Shown here: positions 24,501 through 36,160 of the stretch, piece after piece | How positions within the stretch are numbered: the first letter of the stretch is position 1 | Layout: the number at the start of each line of letters is the position of its first letter | Assembly (NCBI GenBank): GCA_021904315.1 | Contig: CM038911.1 | Span: 5,491,390-5,555,389, forward strand | From: Sphagnum magellanicum | Taxonomy: Eukaryota; Streptophyta; Sphagnopsida; Sphagnales; Sphagnaceae | Reading direction: 5' to 3' | Length of the DNA stretch: 64,000 nucleotides | Notes under the pieces: model-generated | Databases searched by the model: none | The model's input: the letters and a program-made list of their open reading frames with translations, nothing else | What the model was told of the DNA's origin: nothing | Program-made: the position numbers and the translations under genes

Positions 24501-24890
24501 TTAATAGAAATGGAGATGGGATGGAGATTATGGTAAAGATTGATGCATACATTTGCAGTAGTTTTGATTTTGTTACCAATAATGTTAATTATTATTGACA
24601 TGTTGGGATCCACTTGATTGATTACAAGGTGTGCTTTTAGAGTAGCACTATTTGTCTATCCCAATAACTTTTGCTTATTTTTTTACACAATTAGGAATGC
24701 TTCATTCCTTTGCCTTTTTCAGAATCTCCTTTTCTTGCAACAAAAAAAATTAAACAAGAATTTTGAGTATTCCATGATCCCAAGGAAGCATTGTTAATTA
24801 TGTCTAAATTTTGAATATTAACTAGAGGAAAAAAAAAAACTAGTCATCTAGGAGTGAGGATCACGGAGCTTAATTATTGTTGATAATATG
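24500..24890. other. Short AT-rich stretch, nothing recognised
   Basis: No coding or repeat signal is recognised between the Gypsy fragment and the Copia fossil. Confidence 0.3.
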
Positions 24891-25181
24891 AAGATATCAT
24901 GTAATAAGCACATGGAAGAAAAAACTATGATTCTTCTATTGTAAGAAGCTTAATCATGTGCAAAATAATTGTAATAAGATGTTTACTCCTTTGGAAGCAA
25001 AAAACAAAAAAACACATCAAATACTACAACAAATATTTCAATGTTGTTATATGTAACTACTATTGTTTCAAAAGTAGGAGACAATTATAAGTTGATTAAT
25101 GGAAATGCAATAAAATACATGGCATTTGATCCCAAATACTTTGTCACATATACAAAATGTATGAAAAATAATTTGTGTATC
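24890..25181 (+). mobile_element. Ty1/Copia fossil, left part (gag zinc knuckle)
   Basis: A CCHC knuckle reading FYCKKLNHVQNNC lies near 24,925-24,965, followed by text like the gag-protease junction of Copia elements. It is cut by the insertion of the Gypsy element at 25,182 and resumes beyond 32,165. The last five bases (GTATC) are the left target duplication of that insertion. Confidence 0.6.
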
Positions 25182-25457
25182 TGTCATGGCCTAGGATATT
25201 TTGGGATATTTTTGGCAATATGATGGCTTAGGATATTTTGTGATACTTGGGATACTTTTTGCAATGTCATGTCTTAGGATATTTTGAGATACTTTTGGCA
25301 ATATCATGGCCTAGGATATTTTGGGATTAGTATGGTTCAGGGTTATAAAAGGAAATAGTCTGGGGAACAACCCTTCAGCAGATCAACACCAGTTGATGGA
25401 TCAATAAAGCTTATCTTGTCTTGTAATTCTCCACTTGTTTGTAGTCGGTCCATAACA
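25182..25457 (+). repeat. 5' LTR of the chromovirus
   Basis: It begins TGTCATGGCCTAGG and ends CCATAACA. It contains tandem subrepeats of about 39 bp built on CTAGGATATTTTGGGATAC in its upstream half and a TTATAAAAGG box near 25,344. It carries one subrepeat fewer than the 3' LTR. Confidence 0.9.
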
Positions 25458-25587
25458 GTTTTTTGTTTGTTTGTTTGTTTTGTTGTTTCAGTAAGTAGCT
25501 AGAGGTATCTTGGGGTGAAACTTGGAAAGGTTATAGAAAACTACAGGACGCTTCTACTTTCAAAGTTTCAAAAGAAAAGGATATGTT

Positions 25588-25893
25588 TTGTGAGAGTTAA
25601 GAGCTTTTGAAAACTCTGTGTCAGATCTGGTTTTTTGGTCATATTTCCTCTGTTTAAGCTTTTTTGGGTCTGTAACTTTGTGATTTTATAGATCATATAG
25701 GAATATATGTGAGAGAAATTTCATGTCATTTGGATTTGTATTGTGAGAGTTAAAAGCTTTTGAAAACTCTGTGTCAGATCTAGTTTTTGGTCATATCTCC
25801 TTTGTTTAAGCTTTTTGGGTCTGTAACTTTGTGATCTTGTAGATCATATAGGAATATATGCGTGAGAGAAATTTCATGTCATTTGGACTTGTA
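25588..25893 (+). repeat. Tandem duplication of 153 bp in the chromovirus leader
   Basis: Units 25,588-25,740 and 25,741-25,893 are nearly identical, both starting TTGTGAGAGTTAARAGC. A few bases of a third unit follow. It lies between the 5' LTR and gag. Confidence 0.85.
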
Positions 25894-28800
25894 TTGTGAG
25901 AGATCCAAGCATCTGAAGTTTCAGTCTCAGTTTTGAAGTCAGTTTCTTTTGAAAGTGATATCTCTTTGTGGTCATCATCAATAGGCCTGAAATTTTGAGA
26001 AGATATAGAAGACATATATTTTATGTGTCTCCCAAAATCTCAAGGATTTTTGATTTTTTGAGAGCGAGTTGTAAATCATTTTGTGTTTAGGTCCCAGTTT
26101 GAGGTGACTTCAAGGAAGTAGCAAGATCTTTCACTTTACGAAATTAAATGAGCTCAGATTTTGTGAGAAGGTAGTAGACATAGTTGCTCATGTTTTACCA
26201 AAATTTTAGAACAATCCAAGGTCATATGTGAGTAGTGTAGCTTTGCAAAATTGTTATGACAGAAGTTTGTTTTGAAAAGACATCAAAGCCAAAGTTTTAA
26301 AGTGGAGCAAATACAACTTGGGAGATCTTGAAGGAAGTAGTTTGAAGATTGGGAAGCGCAAAAGTGTGAGAACTACCACCATGGACAACTCAGAATCAAA
26401 CATCGATCTCACTCAAATCCTCGCCGCCCTTCAGCACCTTCAACAAGAAAATGTTGTGCTTAGAAACTCGGTGACCCGCCTACAGAATCAGCCACCACCT
26501 CCTGCCCTAGTATTTCCTGCTCTTGCAATGGTCACCCCAAAGCCCAAGATCAGTCTGCCAAAAAATTTTGATGGAACACGCCTCAAATTTTGAGGCTTTG
26601 TTAGCTAGGTACGCCTGATCATGCAATTACACCCTTGTCGTTATTTTGATGACACCACTCGTGTAGGATTCATTGGAACCCTACTCATTGGGACAACTGC
26701 AGCATGGTTTGCTCCCATCCTGGAAACATCATCCCCTCTCCTACAAGATTTCAACGCCTTTATGGCGGAATTTGAAGCAATGTTCGGGGACAGTGACAAG
26801 GCCAGGACTTCAGCCAACAAGTTGTGTCCCCTCCAGCAAGGGACACGTTCGGCCATCGTCTATGCCTCAGAATTCAGGCAACTTGCCTGCCACGTCAATT
26901 GGGGAGAAGCTGCCTTGATCGATCAGTTTTGTTGTGGGCTTCGTGATGATGTTCAAGATTTTTTGTTGACACTCGCAGACCCTTCTTCCTTCAGTGAAGC
27001 TATCACCCAGGCAATTCGATGCGATAATTGTTTGTTCGAATGTCGCCAGGAAAAGAAAGTCACCTCCAACCCCCAGCTTTGGAACAGTCGGCCTACTACG
27101 CTCCCCTCAGTTCCTCAAACAACACCAGTTGCCCGACCTGCCTCTTTTGGACCTGCTCCGATGCAGATCGACACAACTAAGTTTAAATCTTTGATAGAAG
27201 CCAAGAAACTTCGTCGAAGGACAAACAATCTATGTCTTTACTATGGCAACCCAGGGCATATAGCTCGTCATTGCCTTCAAAAGCTTGTCAAACTTCAAGT
27301 ACAAGTTGTGGAAACTCCCCAAGAGTTGGAAAACAAGAACATCCAGTCAGAGTAAGAGCCGTGCGACGCTGTTGGTCCCAGTCCTAGTTTCACTTAGTAT
27401 GTGGACATCATTCGTATTCCAGAAGACATACCACAAGTGTTAGCTTTGGTGGACTCCGGTGCCACCTCTTCTTTCATCGACCAAACATTTGTCGTTCAAG
27501 ACAACATCCCTGTGATCAAGAAGTCAACCCATGTTCCGATAGAGGTTATTGATGGGAGAACCATTGCTTCTAGTGCAATCACACACGAGACAACCCCTTT
27601 AGAACTCTGTATCGGCAAGCACATGGAGAAGATTGTTCTCAACATCATCTCCACCCCTCACCATCCCATTATCCTTGGTCTGCCTTGGCTAGAAGCACAC
27701 AACCCTATCATTGATTGGCGGTCTAGAACTCTCACCTTCAACACACAACGATGCACCTCTTAAGAACCCCACGCTTAGAAAAACACTTTGTCCAGTCCTG
27801 CCAAGAACCTTGTGGTCAAGAACCCAAAGAGGGTCGGAACCAATTCCAGTTTTCTCAAGTCTGTTATGTCAAGTCCTGTAGTCAAGAACCCCCAGTTGGT
27901 CAGAACTAAACCTTGTCCTGTCAAGAACCTTGTCAAGAATCCTGCCCAGAAAACCAACCATGTCCAGATCTTCGTTGATAGAGATGTCCCTTTCTATTGG
28001 GCTGCTAAGAATCTTCAAGTCTTTGCCATCCATGTCAACCCAGCCAACAACACAAACCCCCCATCAAAACCAACACCTGTCAACCTTCCCGAGAAATACA
28101 AGGACTTTGTTGATGTTTTTGAAAAAATTAATGCTGATTAGCTCCCCGCCCATAGTCCATATGACTGCCCGATTGATCTAGAAGAAGGACACTCACCACC
28201 CTTTGGTCCTATCTATGGCCTATCGGAACCGGAACTCCAAGCCCTGCGTGATTACCTTACTGAAAATCTTGCCAAGGGGTTCATTCAACATTCCAAGTCT
28301 CCAGCTGGCGCCCCAATTTTTTTTGTCAAGAAGAAGGATGGCTCCCTTCGACTCTGTGTGGATTATCGTGGATTCAACAAGATAACCAAAAATAATCGAT
28401 ATCCTTTGCCCTTGATTTCAGGTCTCCTAGATCGACTACGTACCAGGAAGATCTTCACCAAGCTTGACCTCCATGGAGCCTACAACTTACTCAGGATTCG
28501 TCCCGATGATGAATGGAAGACAGCTTTCCGCACACGTTACGGCCACTTCGAATACACGGTCATGCCCTTCGGCCTCACCAATGCAGCCGCAGTCTTTCAG
28601 CATCTGATGAATGATATCTTCTGGGATTACATGGACGAATTTGTCGTGGTCTATTTGGATGACATTTTAATCTTTTCCAAGGACCAGGAAATCCACGACA
28701 AACATGTACGATTGGTGCTTGCAATGCTCCGAGAACATGGTTTATATGCCAAGTTGGAAAAATGTGAATTCGACAAATTTTCAGTGGCGTTCCTCGGCTA

Positions 28801-31018
28801 CGTGATCTCTCTAGATGGCATTTTCATGGACAAGTCAAAGGTCAAGACCATCGAGTGTTGGGCTACTCCGTCCTCGGTCAAGGACGTTCAACGCTTCCTG
28901 GGGTTTGCCAACTTCTATCGTCGGTTTATCAAAGGCTACTCCAAGATCGTAACACCGTTAATAACCATGACTTGCAAAGACAAGCCCTTCTCGTGGAACC
29001 CAACGGCCCAAGCTGCTTTTGATACTCTCAAGATGGCATTCACCTCTACACCCATCTTGATACATCCCGATCCTCCCAAGCCATTCATTGTGGAAACGGA
29101 CGTTTCAGATTTTGCCTTGGGAACTATTCTATCTCCAGTTGCTTTCTATTCACGGAAGTTAACCAGTGCCGAAATCAACTACTAGGTCTACGATAAGGAA
29201 CTCCTGGCAATCATCACGATATTCGAACAGTGGAGACCGTATCTTGCCGGAGCTCAACATCGAGTCCAAGTTCTAATAGATCACAAGAATCTCCTTTATT
29301 TCACAACTACTCGGACCTTAAATCGTCGCCAGGCACGCTAGTCTATCTTCCTAGCTGATTTCGACTTTGAGATTCAGTATCAACCCAGCACCCAGCAAGG
29401 GAAAGCTGACGCACTATCTCGTCGTTCAGAATATGAACTTTGAGTGGGGGATGAGGCCTACAGTCAACAGAACCAAACTTTAATCAACCCCAAGCAATTT
29501 CGAATTGTAGCAACAATCAGCACCCTCCCAAACTCATACCTTGTCAGGGACATCAAGATGGTAACTGAAGAAGACACCTAGGCTACCAACATCAAGAAGG
29601 AACTCTAGGAACGACCAAGGAACCCAAATCGTGATGACCTGGATCAGTTTGAGCAGCAAGACGGACTTCTCCTTCGAAATAACCTGATTTATGTACCCGA
29701 AGGACCTATACGCCTAAAAATCCTGAGAGAATGTCACGACAACACCCTGGCGGGTCACTTTGGAATAGCATGGACTCACGAACTAGTGTCAAGGACTTAC
29801 TGGTGGCCCAAAATGAACAAGCTGCTACGGGAGTATGTCAAGTCTTGTGATACATGTGCTCAATCCAAGGCTCCCAGACATCGCCTGTTTGGACTCCTAC
29901 AGCCTCTGTCGATTCCTAGTCGACCTTGGGGATCTATTGCAATGGACTTCATCACGGACCTCCCTACTGTCAGAACCAAGAATTCAATACTGGTTGTGGT
30001 CGATCGACTCACCAAAATGGCCCATTTCACCCCTTGTTCCAAGTCAATCACGGCAGAAGAGACAGCTCAGTTAATTCTGGACGGGATCGTCCGACTGCAT
30101 GGAGTCCCCAAGGAAATTGTGTCCGACAAAGGTCCTCAATTTGCATCCAAGTTCTGGCATCGTCTATTCGAGCTTCTTGGAGTTGACATTCGGCTATCTT
30201 TAGCTTTCCACCTCGAGACAGATGGACAAACCAAACGAACAAACCAGACACTCGAGCAATACCTTCGCTGCACTGTGAACTACCAACAGGACGACTGGCT
30301 GGACCTACTATCTCAAGCAGAGTTTGCTTATAACAACACAACACATGCATTGACTGAGATCAGTCCATTCTTTGCTAATTACGGTTTTCATCCCAGGTTC
30401 ATCCTTGAAATTCCTGGAGACTCCGTAAACCCCTTGGCTGAAGAAAGGGCCACGAGGCTTGGATAGGTTCAACAGAACCTTATGGCAGAACTCAAGCTAA
30501 CACATGAGTGGCAAAATAAGCAAGCAGATCGCTGACGCAAGGACCATCCAAACTTCAAGGTTGGAGACAAGGTCTGGCTTCTCAGAAAGAACATTGCTAC
30601 CACTCGCCCATGTGCCAAGTTGGATTACAAGCGCTTCAGACCTTTCAAAATCGCCAAATTGGTTAGTCTAGTGGCTTGCCAGTTGGAGCTTCCACCCCAG
30701 TTCAAAATCCACAATGTTTTCCATGTCTCCTTGCTTGAGCCCTATCATGAAAACCCGATCCCAGAACGTCATCAAGAACCTCCAGCTCGAGTCGAAATAG
30801 AAGGCCAAGAAGAGTTTGAAGTTCAGGAGGTCTTGGACTCCAAAAAGATTCATGGAAAGCTCCTGTACCTTGTCTTTTGGCGAGGTTATCCTCCTTCTGA
30901 AGCTACTTGGGAGCCTGATGGAAACCTAGTTCATGCCCAAGACTTAGTGAATCGGTTTCACCAACGGTATCCTAACAAACTGACTCCATATGGAAGATGT
31001 CGCTTGAGGAGAGGATAA

Positions 31019-31331
31019 TGTCATGGCCTAGGATATTTTGGGATACTTTGGGCAATGTCATGTCCTAGGATATTTTTGGATACTTTTGGCAATATCATGG
31101 CTTAGGATATTTTGGGATACTTGGGATACTTTTGGCAATGTCATGTCCTAGGATATTTTAGGATACTTTTGGCAATATCATGGCCTAGGATATTTTGGGA
31201 CTAGTATGGTTCAGGGTTATAAAAGGAAATAGTCTGGGGAACAACCCTTCAGCAGATCAACACTAGTTGATGGATCAATAAAGCTTGTCTTGTCTTGTAA
31301 TTCTCCACTTGTTTGTAGTCGGTCCATAACA
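31019..31331 (+). repeat. 3' LTR of the chromovirus
   Basis: This is the same sequence as the 5' LTR but 37 bp longer because of an additional subrepeat. It is followed directly by the target duplication GTATC. Confidence 0.9.
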
Positions 31332-31336
31332 GTATC

Positions 31337-32165
31337 TTGGCGACAATTATGCCCGTGAAATAGTGGGAAAAGTGTTGCAACCCCACTTTGAAGGAAGTGT
31401 GAGGTCGCCACTCACACTCCCGAAAATGGGATTTGGGAGTCCTCCGGGACTCCCAAAAACTCAGAGCGCAATTGCAAGGGTCAAAACACCTTGCATTGAG
31501 GTGTTCTTTATATCGTTGGAAAGGTCTCAAAATGTAGATGTCCAAAATGGCCTCACATGAATCATTTGGACATATGCAGCATAAGTTATGGGTGAAAAAA
31601 GGGCCAAGAGTCAAACTGACAATTTGACTCCCGACCACTAAAAGTTAGGAATCAACCCGATCCTGGTGCATGCAGGTGAAGTGTGACATACCTTGGAAAG
31701 TTTTCGAAGAGAGCTACAACTTTGGTTTAGACCTCGTCCCGATCCGAATTCGGGGTGAGAAGTTATGAACGCCCAAAGCCTCGGGAGTTCAAACCAGGAC
31801 ATTTTCGAGACTCCACTTTGGGAGTCTCGGGAAAAAGAACCATTTGGATGCAAGTGCGGTGGAGAGCTGCAGAAAATACTATATGGGGGAAAGTGGTGGC
31901 TTCCCCCGAGTCCGAGCCGTGGTGAGTCAAGTGAGTCCAAGGTCACCCATGGCTTGTTCCAACACTGAAAGTGTGCAGAATGAGTTTTAACCAACTTGTT
32001 GTTTGGATTTGGATGTAGGACTAATAACTAAGTAAGCTTGTCCCTCTTCTTAGTCTAATCCCAAAGCTTTCAGCACGCCCCTCTCACCCCCTTTAGTGTT
32101 GGAAGCTAGGAGCGTGCCCTGAATCCCCCATACTTTTACAACTTGAGTGACTTAGCCCCAACTTG
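31337..32165 (+). repeat. Unclassified repeat inserted in the Copia fossil
   Basis: This non-coding block separates the chromovirus from the resumed Copia reading. It is rich in GGGAGTC/GACTCCC words. Parts of it recur at 21,700-21,965 (inverted) and 23,060-23,480 (direct). Because the chromovirus target duplication lies on its left edge, it was already in place when the chromovirus arrived. It may be an LTR or a non-autonomous element; its ends were not resolved. Confidence 0.55.
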
Positions 32166-35100
32166 GGGCTAACTAGGGACTTGGGAGCACGTCAAAAAGG
32201 GATTGTTTCAATTGTTCTTCCAAATGGACAAGTAAGAGAAATGTTTGATGTTTTGCATGTTCTAGTTTTTTTTTTTAAAATGTTCTTCGTAAAACAAAAT
32301 TTAGAGGAAATAGCTACATTCTTTCCAAATTTAGCCAATTGGTTGCAACTTGCAAGTTGGAAAATGACTTGTACAAGTTAGGAATATCAAATGAAACAAA
32401 TAAGGTTTTTAGTAATGCTACAAGCTCAAGTTCAAGTGCAAACTTGTGGCATGAAAGGTTGGGGCATATAAATCAAAGACACTTACAAACAATGGTTCAC
32501 AAAAACATTGCAATTGGATTAGATTTGGTTGAGATCAATTCTTCCCATTTTTCCCAATCATGTAATGCAAGAAAACAATATAAGGAATTATTCCTTCTAA
32601 AGGGAGCAACAATAATAAGTGTACCTCTTGTGTTGGTACATTCGGACATTTGTGGTCTAATACAATCAGCAACCCACATTGGTTTCAAGTAATTGATCAC
32701 ATTCATTGATGATTACTCCAAATAAATGGTGGTCTATTTGTGAAAAAGTAAATCATAATTTTTTTCCACATTTCAAACATACAAAAATATGGTTGAAAAT
32801 AAAATGGGAAAGATAATTCAAACATTAAAAAATGACAACAAAGGTGTGTACAAATCTACTGACTTTAATGAGTTTTGTCAATTGAATGGCATTTTAAGAC
32901 AATTTTTTGTACCCTACACACCACAATAGAACATTGTTTTTAAGTGGAAAAATCAAACTCTAATGCAAGCTTTTTTAAACATGCTACATTATGTTAAATT
33001 GACACGAGTTTTTTGGGGGGAGGCAATACTCATAGCTATTTACCTTCAAAATAGACAACCTAGTAAAGTAGTAGATAATTTGTCTCCATATGAATTATGG
33101 ATAAGGCATAAGCCAAATGTGTTTCATTTGAGAGTGTTTGGTTGCATTGCTTTTGTTTTAATCCCTAGAAAAAATAGTAAGAAGCTAGACTATAACTCTA
33201 AAGAATGCACCTTTTTAAGGTATAATGAAGAAAACAAAGGCTTTAGGTTAATGACAAAATCAAATAAATTTGTTCTCATATCAAGAGATGGCAACTAAAA
33301 TGACAATCATCATAATTGAAGAAGACAAAAATGACTTCATTAAAGAAGGAAAGGTCTAGTTGGAATCATCATTTTTCAAACAAACTCCTTCACTGGGATC
33401 TCTTCATAAAAGGGGAGCTTCTCAACCTATAATGCATCAAACACCAACTCCAAATCTTGGTCAAGAAGTACTAGTTTCACCACTTGGATCATCAAACCCT
33501 AATAGCTCACAAAGTTCTGAAGTGGATTTTATACTTCTAATTGAACAAAATGGTATTTTTGTAAAGGGAGAAAATGAAGTAATTCAACAACAATCACCTT
33601 CACACACGTTCCATAAAACTTGTTGTACACCCCATTAAAACCTATTACAAGTCCAAGAAGGGAAGTAAGACAAAGAAGACCACTTTCAGGGCTAATTGAA
33701 ACAATTGAAAGAAGACCTACGTCTACAAGGAAACCTAAAGGATTTCTCATTCAAAAAAAATCCAAGAGAATTAGTCACAATGCAAAAAGGATTGTTAGGA
33801 GCAAATGTTAGTCATTGGATGAATGCAATAAGTGAAAAATTAAAATAATTGGAAAAAAATCATATATGGAACTTGACTACCTTGTCTCCAAATCAGAATG
33901 TGGTTGGTTGTAAGTGGATCTTTAAGGTCAAGTTCAATGCTAATGGTACAATAGTAAAGTACAAAACAAGATTAGTTGCAAAAGGGTATACCCAATAATA
34001 AGGCATTGATAATCAAGAAACCATTTCTCTAGTTGTAAAACTCACTTCAATTAGAGTGTTGTTAGCCCTAGTAGTATATCATAACTTGGATATTCAACAA
34101 ATGGATGTATAAACAATGTTTCTCAATGGCTAACTTGACAAAAAAATCTACACGGAAAAACTTGAAGGGCTGCCTCAAGAATAAAGAAACTCATAGTTGG
34201 TAGCAAGCTAGAAAAGGCCTTGTATGGTCTAAAACAATCACCTCATCAGTGGTACCAATGCTTAGACTATTTTTTGGTCTCTAACCAATTTCATAATATT
34301 GAGGTAGATTCAAGTGTTTACACAAAATTTGAAAGAAAAAAAATGATAATAATTATTTTTTTAATGTTGATGATTACATACTCCTAAATAACAATGCTGA
34401 TTTGATGGAGGACACTAAGATGCTTCTTTCAAAGGAGTTTGAAATGTTAAACCTAGGATCTTTCCACTTTTGTTTGGAGATGGAGATCCTTTACGATAAG
34501 GAACTTGGAATCCTATCAATTGATCAACAAAGATACATTGAAAAAAATGTATTTCAAATATATACAATCCTATAATTCAACCATTATGCCAATGGAAGTT
34601 GAACTAAAACTCAATAAAAAAGATTCACTTCAAATTGAAAAAGAAAAAATAAAGATGGTAAACATACCTTACCAAAATGTAGTTGGTAGTTTGATGCATG
34701 CCATGGCTAGCACAAAGGCCCCACATTGCATATGTTGTCAATTTAGTTGTTCAATACTATTAAATCCTGGAGAAAAACATTGGCTTGCAGCCAAAAGAAT
34801 AATAAGATACTTAAAAGGAACAATGGGCAAGAGGCTAGTATATAGGACCATTAAAACTTTTATATTACAAGGTTATTTTAATGTTGATTGGGTAGGAGAT
34901 GTGGACATTAGGAGATCCACAACAATATACTCTTTCTTCCTTGCTAACGAAGTTGTAAGATGGACAAGTAAGAAACAAAAAGTAGCGGCTTTGTTATGAA
35001 CAAAATTAGAATATATGGCTTTGTTTTGAACTTCAACAAAAGCAATATGGATAAGAAGACTACTTGCAAGCTTGGATATATAAAAAATAAAATCCTATTA

Positions 35101-35720
35101 TTACTCATTTAAATAACCAAGGTAATAGCTCTCATTGAAAACCTTAAGTTCCATGCAAGGAATAAACATAGTGATGCACAAGTTCATTTTGTAAGAGAAC
35201 AAGTGTAAGCAAAAGATATCAAAGTTGAATATTAATGCAACACCCAAGATATGGTTGCAAACATTCTTACAAAAGCTTTACCAACAGAAAAGCACGAATA
35301 TTGTATGAAGTTGATGGGAGTAATAGACCTTGAGTTTGAAATGGAGGACAATAATACTCAACTCCTTATATTTCCTGCTTCTAGCATTGCAACAAATAAA
35401 GAAGACATTCTTGGAATACATAGAAGTATAGTTAGAAGGAAAACATAATTTGTTTAACCCTAATTAGAGGGAATGTAGATAATATGAAAAATTAAGGTTA
35501 TAGTTTAATCTTCGTGATTGGTTACACATAGAATTCTTGGATCAATTCACTTGAAAGGACATGACTATTCTAAGAGGTTACACCTTTTCATTGTAAAGAC
35601 TATAAGTACTTTGAACAAGAACAATAAAGTAGATTTCTTTTTTTCCTCACCTTGAGTCTTCCCTCATGTCCATTTTGTAGAGTTTTAATATGGTGCAATT
35701 AAAAGGCTAGGAAGATGATG
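32165..35720 (+). mobile_element. Ty1/Copia fossil, right part (integrase, RT, RNase H, candidate 3' LTR)
   Basis: Reading resumes with SIVLPNGQVREMFDVLHV. Then come the GAG-pre-integrase region (LWHERLGHINQRHL, about 32,440), the integrase core (about 32,600-33,290), reverse transcriptase (about 33,840-34,480), and the RNase H/ADIPQTKL-type C terminus (VGSLMHAMAST near 34,685; MVANILTKALPTEKHE near 35,251). A polypurine stretch TTAGAGGGAA precedes a candidate 3' LTR starting TGTAGATAATATG at 35,474. The copy is old and broken many times. No matching 5' LTR was found in the window. Confidence 0.8.
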
Positions 35721-36157
35721 AAAATAGGGGATTTGTTTGTAAATTGAAAAAACTATTATGGTTTGAAGCAAGCCTAGAAAGTTTGGAATGAATGAATAGA
35801 TAGTTGTCTTCTAAGCTTTGGTTTCCAAAAATCCCAAGCAAATTTGATCATCTACACAATGTTAAATCAACAAGACTTTTTTGATATATTCTTGGTTTTG
35901 TACATGGATCACCTTTTCATTGCAGCAAGGAGATGATAACCATAAAAAAAATGAAAAAATACTTGTTGTAGGAATTTGAAATGGATTTAGGATAGCTCAC
36001 ATCCTAAAGTCCAAGTAATGAGAGACTAAAAAAAAGGAAATATTAGTTTCAACGAATTTAAGGACATAGGAGAGATTTAAAAATGCTTTGGCATGGAGAA
36101 GTACAAGGTTGTAACAACAACTTTAGAAACTAATAGTAATTTTCATAAGTCACCCAC
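35720..36157 (+). mobile_element. Second Ty1/Copia fossil, reverse transcriptase fragment (left part)
   Basis: Text resembling the Copia RT palm (an FVCKLKK start, then a HLFIAA-like stretch near 35,910) lies downstream of the first Copia's candidate LTR. It is interrupted by the CACTA-like element and continues after 39,474. Old and broken. Confidence 0.55.
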
Positions 36158-36160
36158 AAC

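Larger units (their letters stand above)
25182..31331 (+). mobile_element. Chromodomain Ty3/Gypsy element (chromovirus) with both LTRs
   Basis: The element is bounded by LTRs 25,182-25,457 and 31,019-31,331 (TG...CA) and a 5-bp target duplication GTATC (25,177-25,181 and 31,332-31,336). Parts: leader with a 153-bp tandem duplication; gag (26,318-27,355) with a CCHC-like knuckle; protease (27,401-27,763) with LVDSGATSSF; reverse transcriptase (about 28,200-28,800) with YLDDILIFS; RNase H (about 29,050-29,445); integrase (about 29,700-30,470); and a C-terminal chromodomain (about 30,810-30,975) with LVFWRGYPPSEATWEP. In the last 150 bp the LTRs differ at about three sites, roughly 2%, so the insertion is fairly young. 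It is nevertheless broken, with perhaps eight to twelve interruptions. A canonical primer-binding site was not recognised. Confidence 0.9.
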
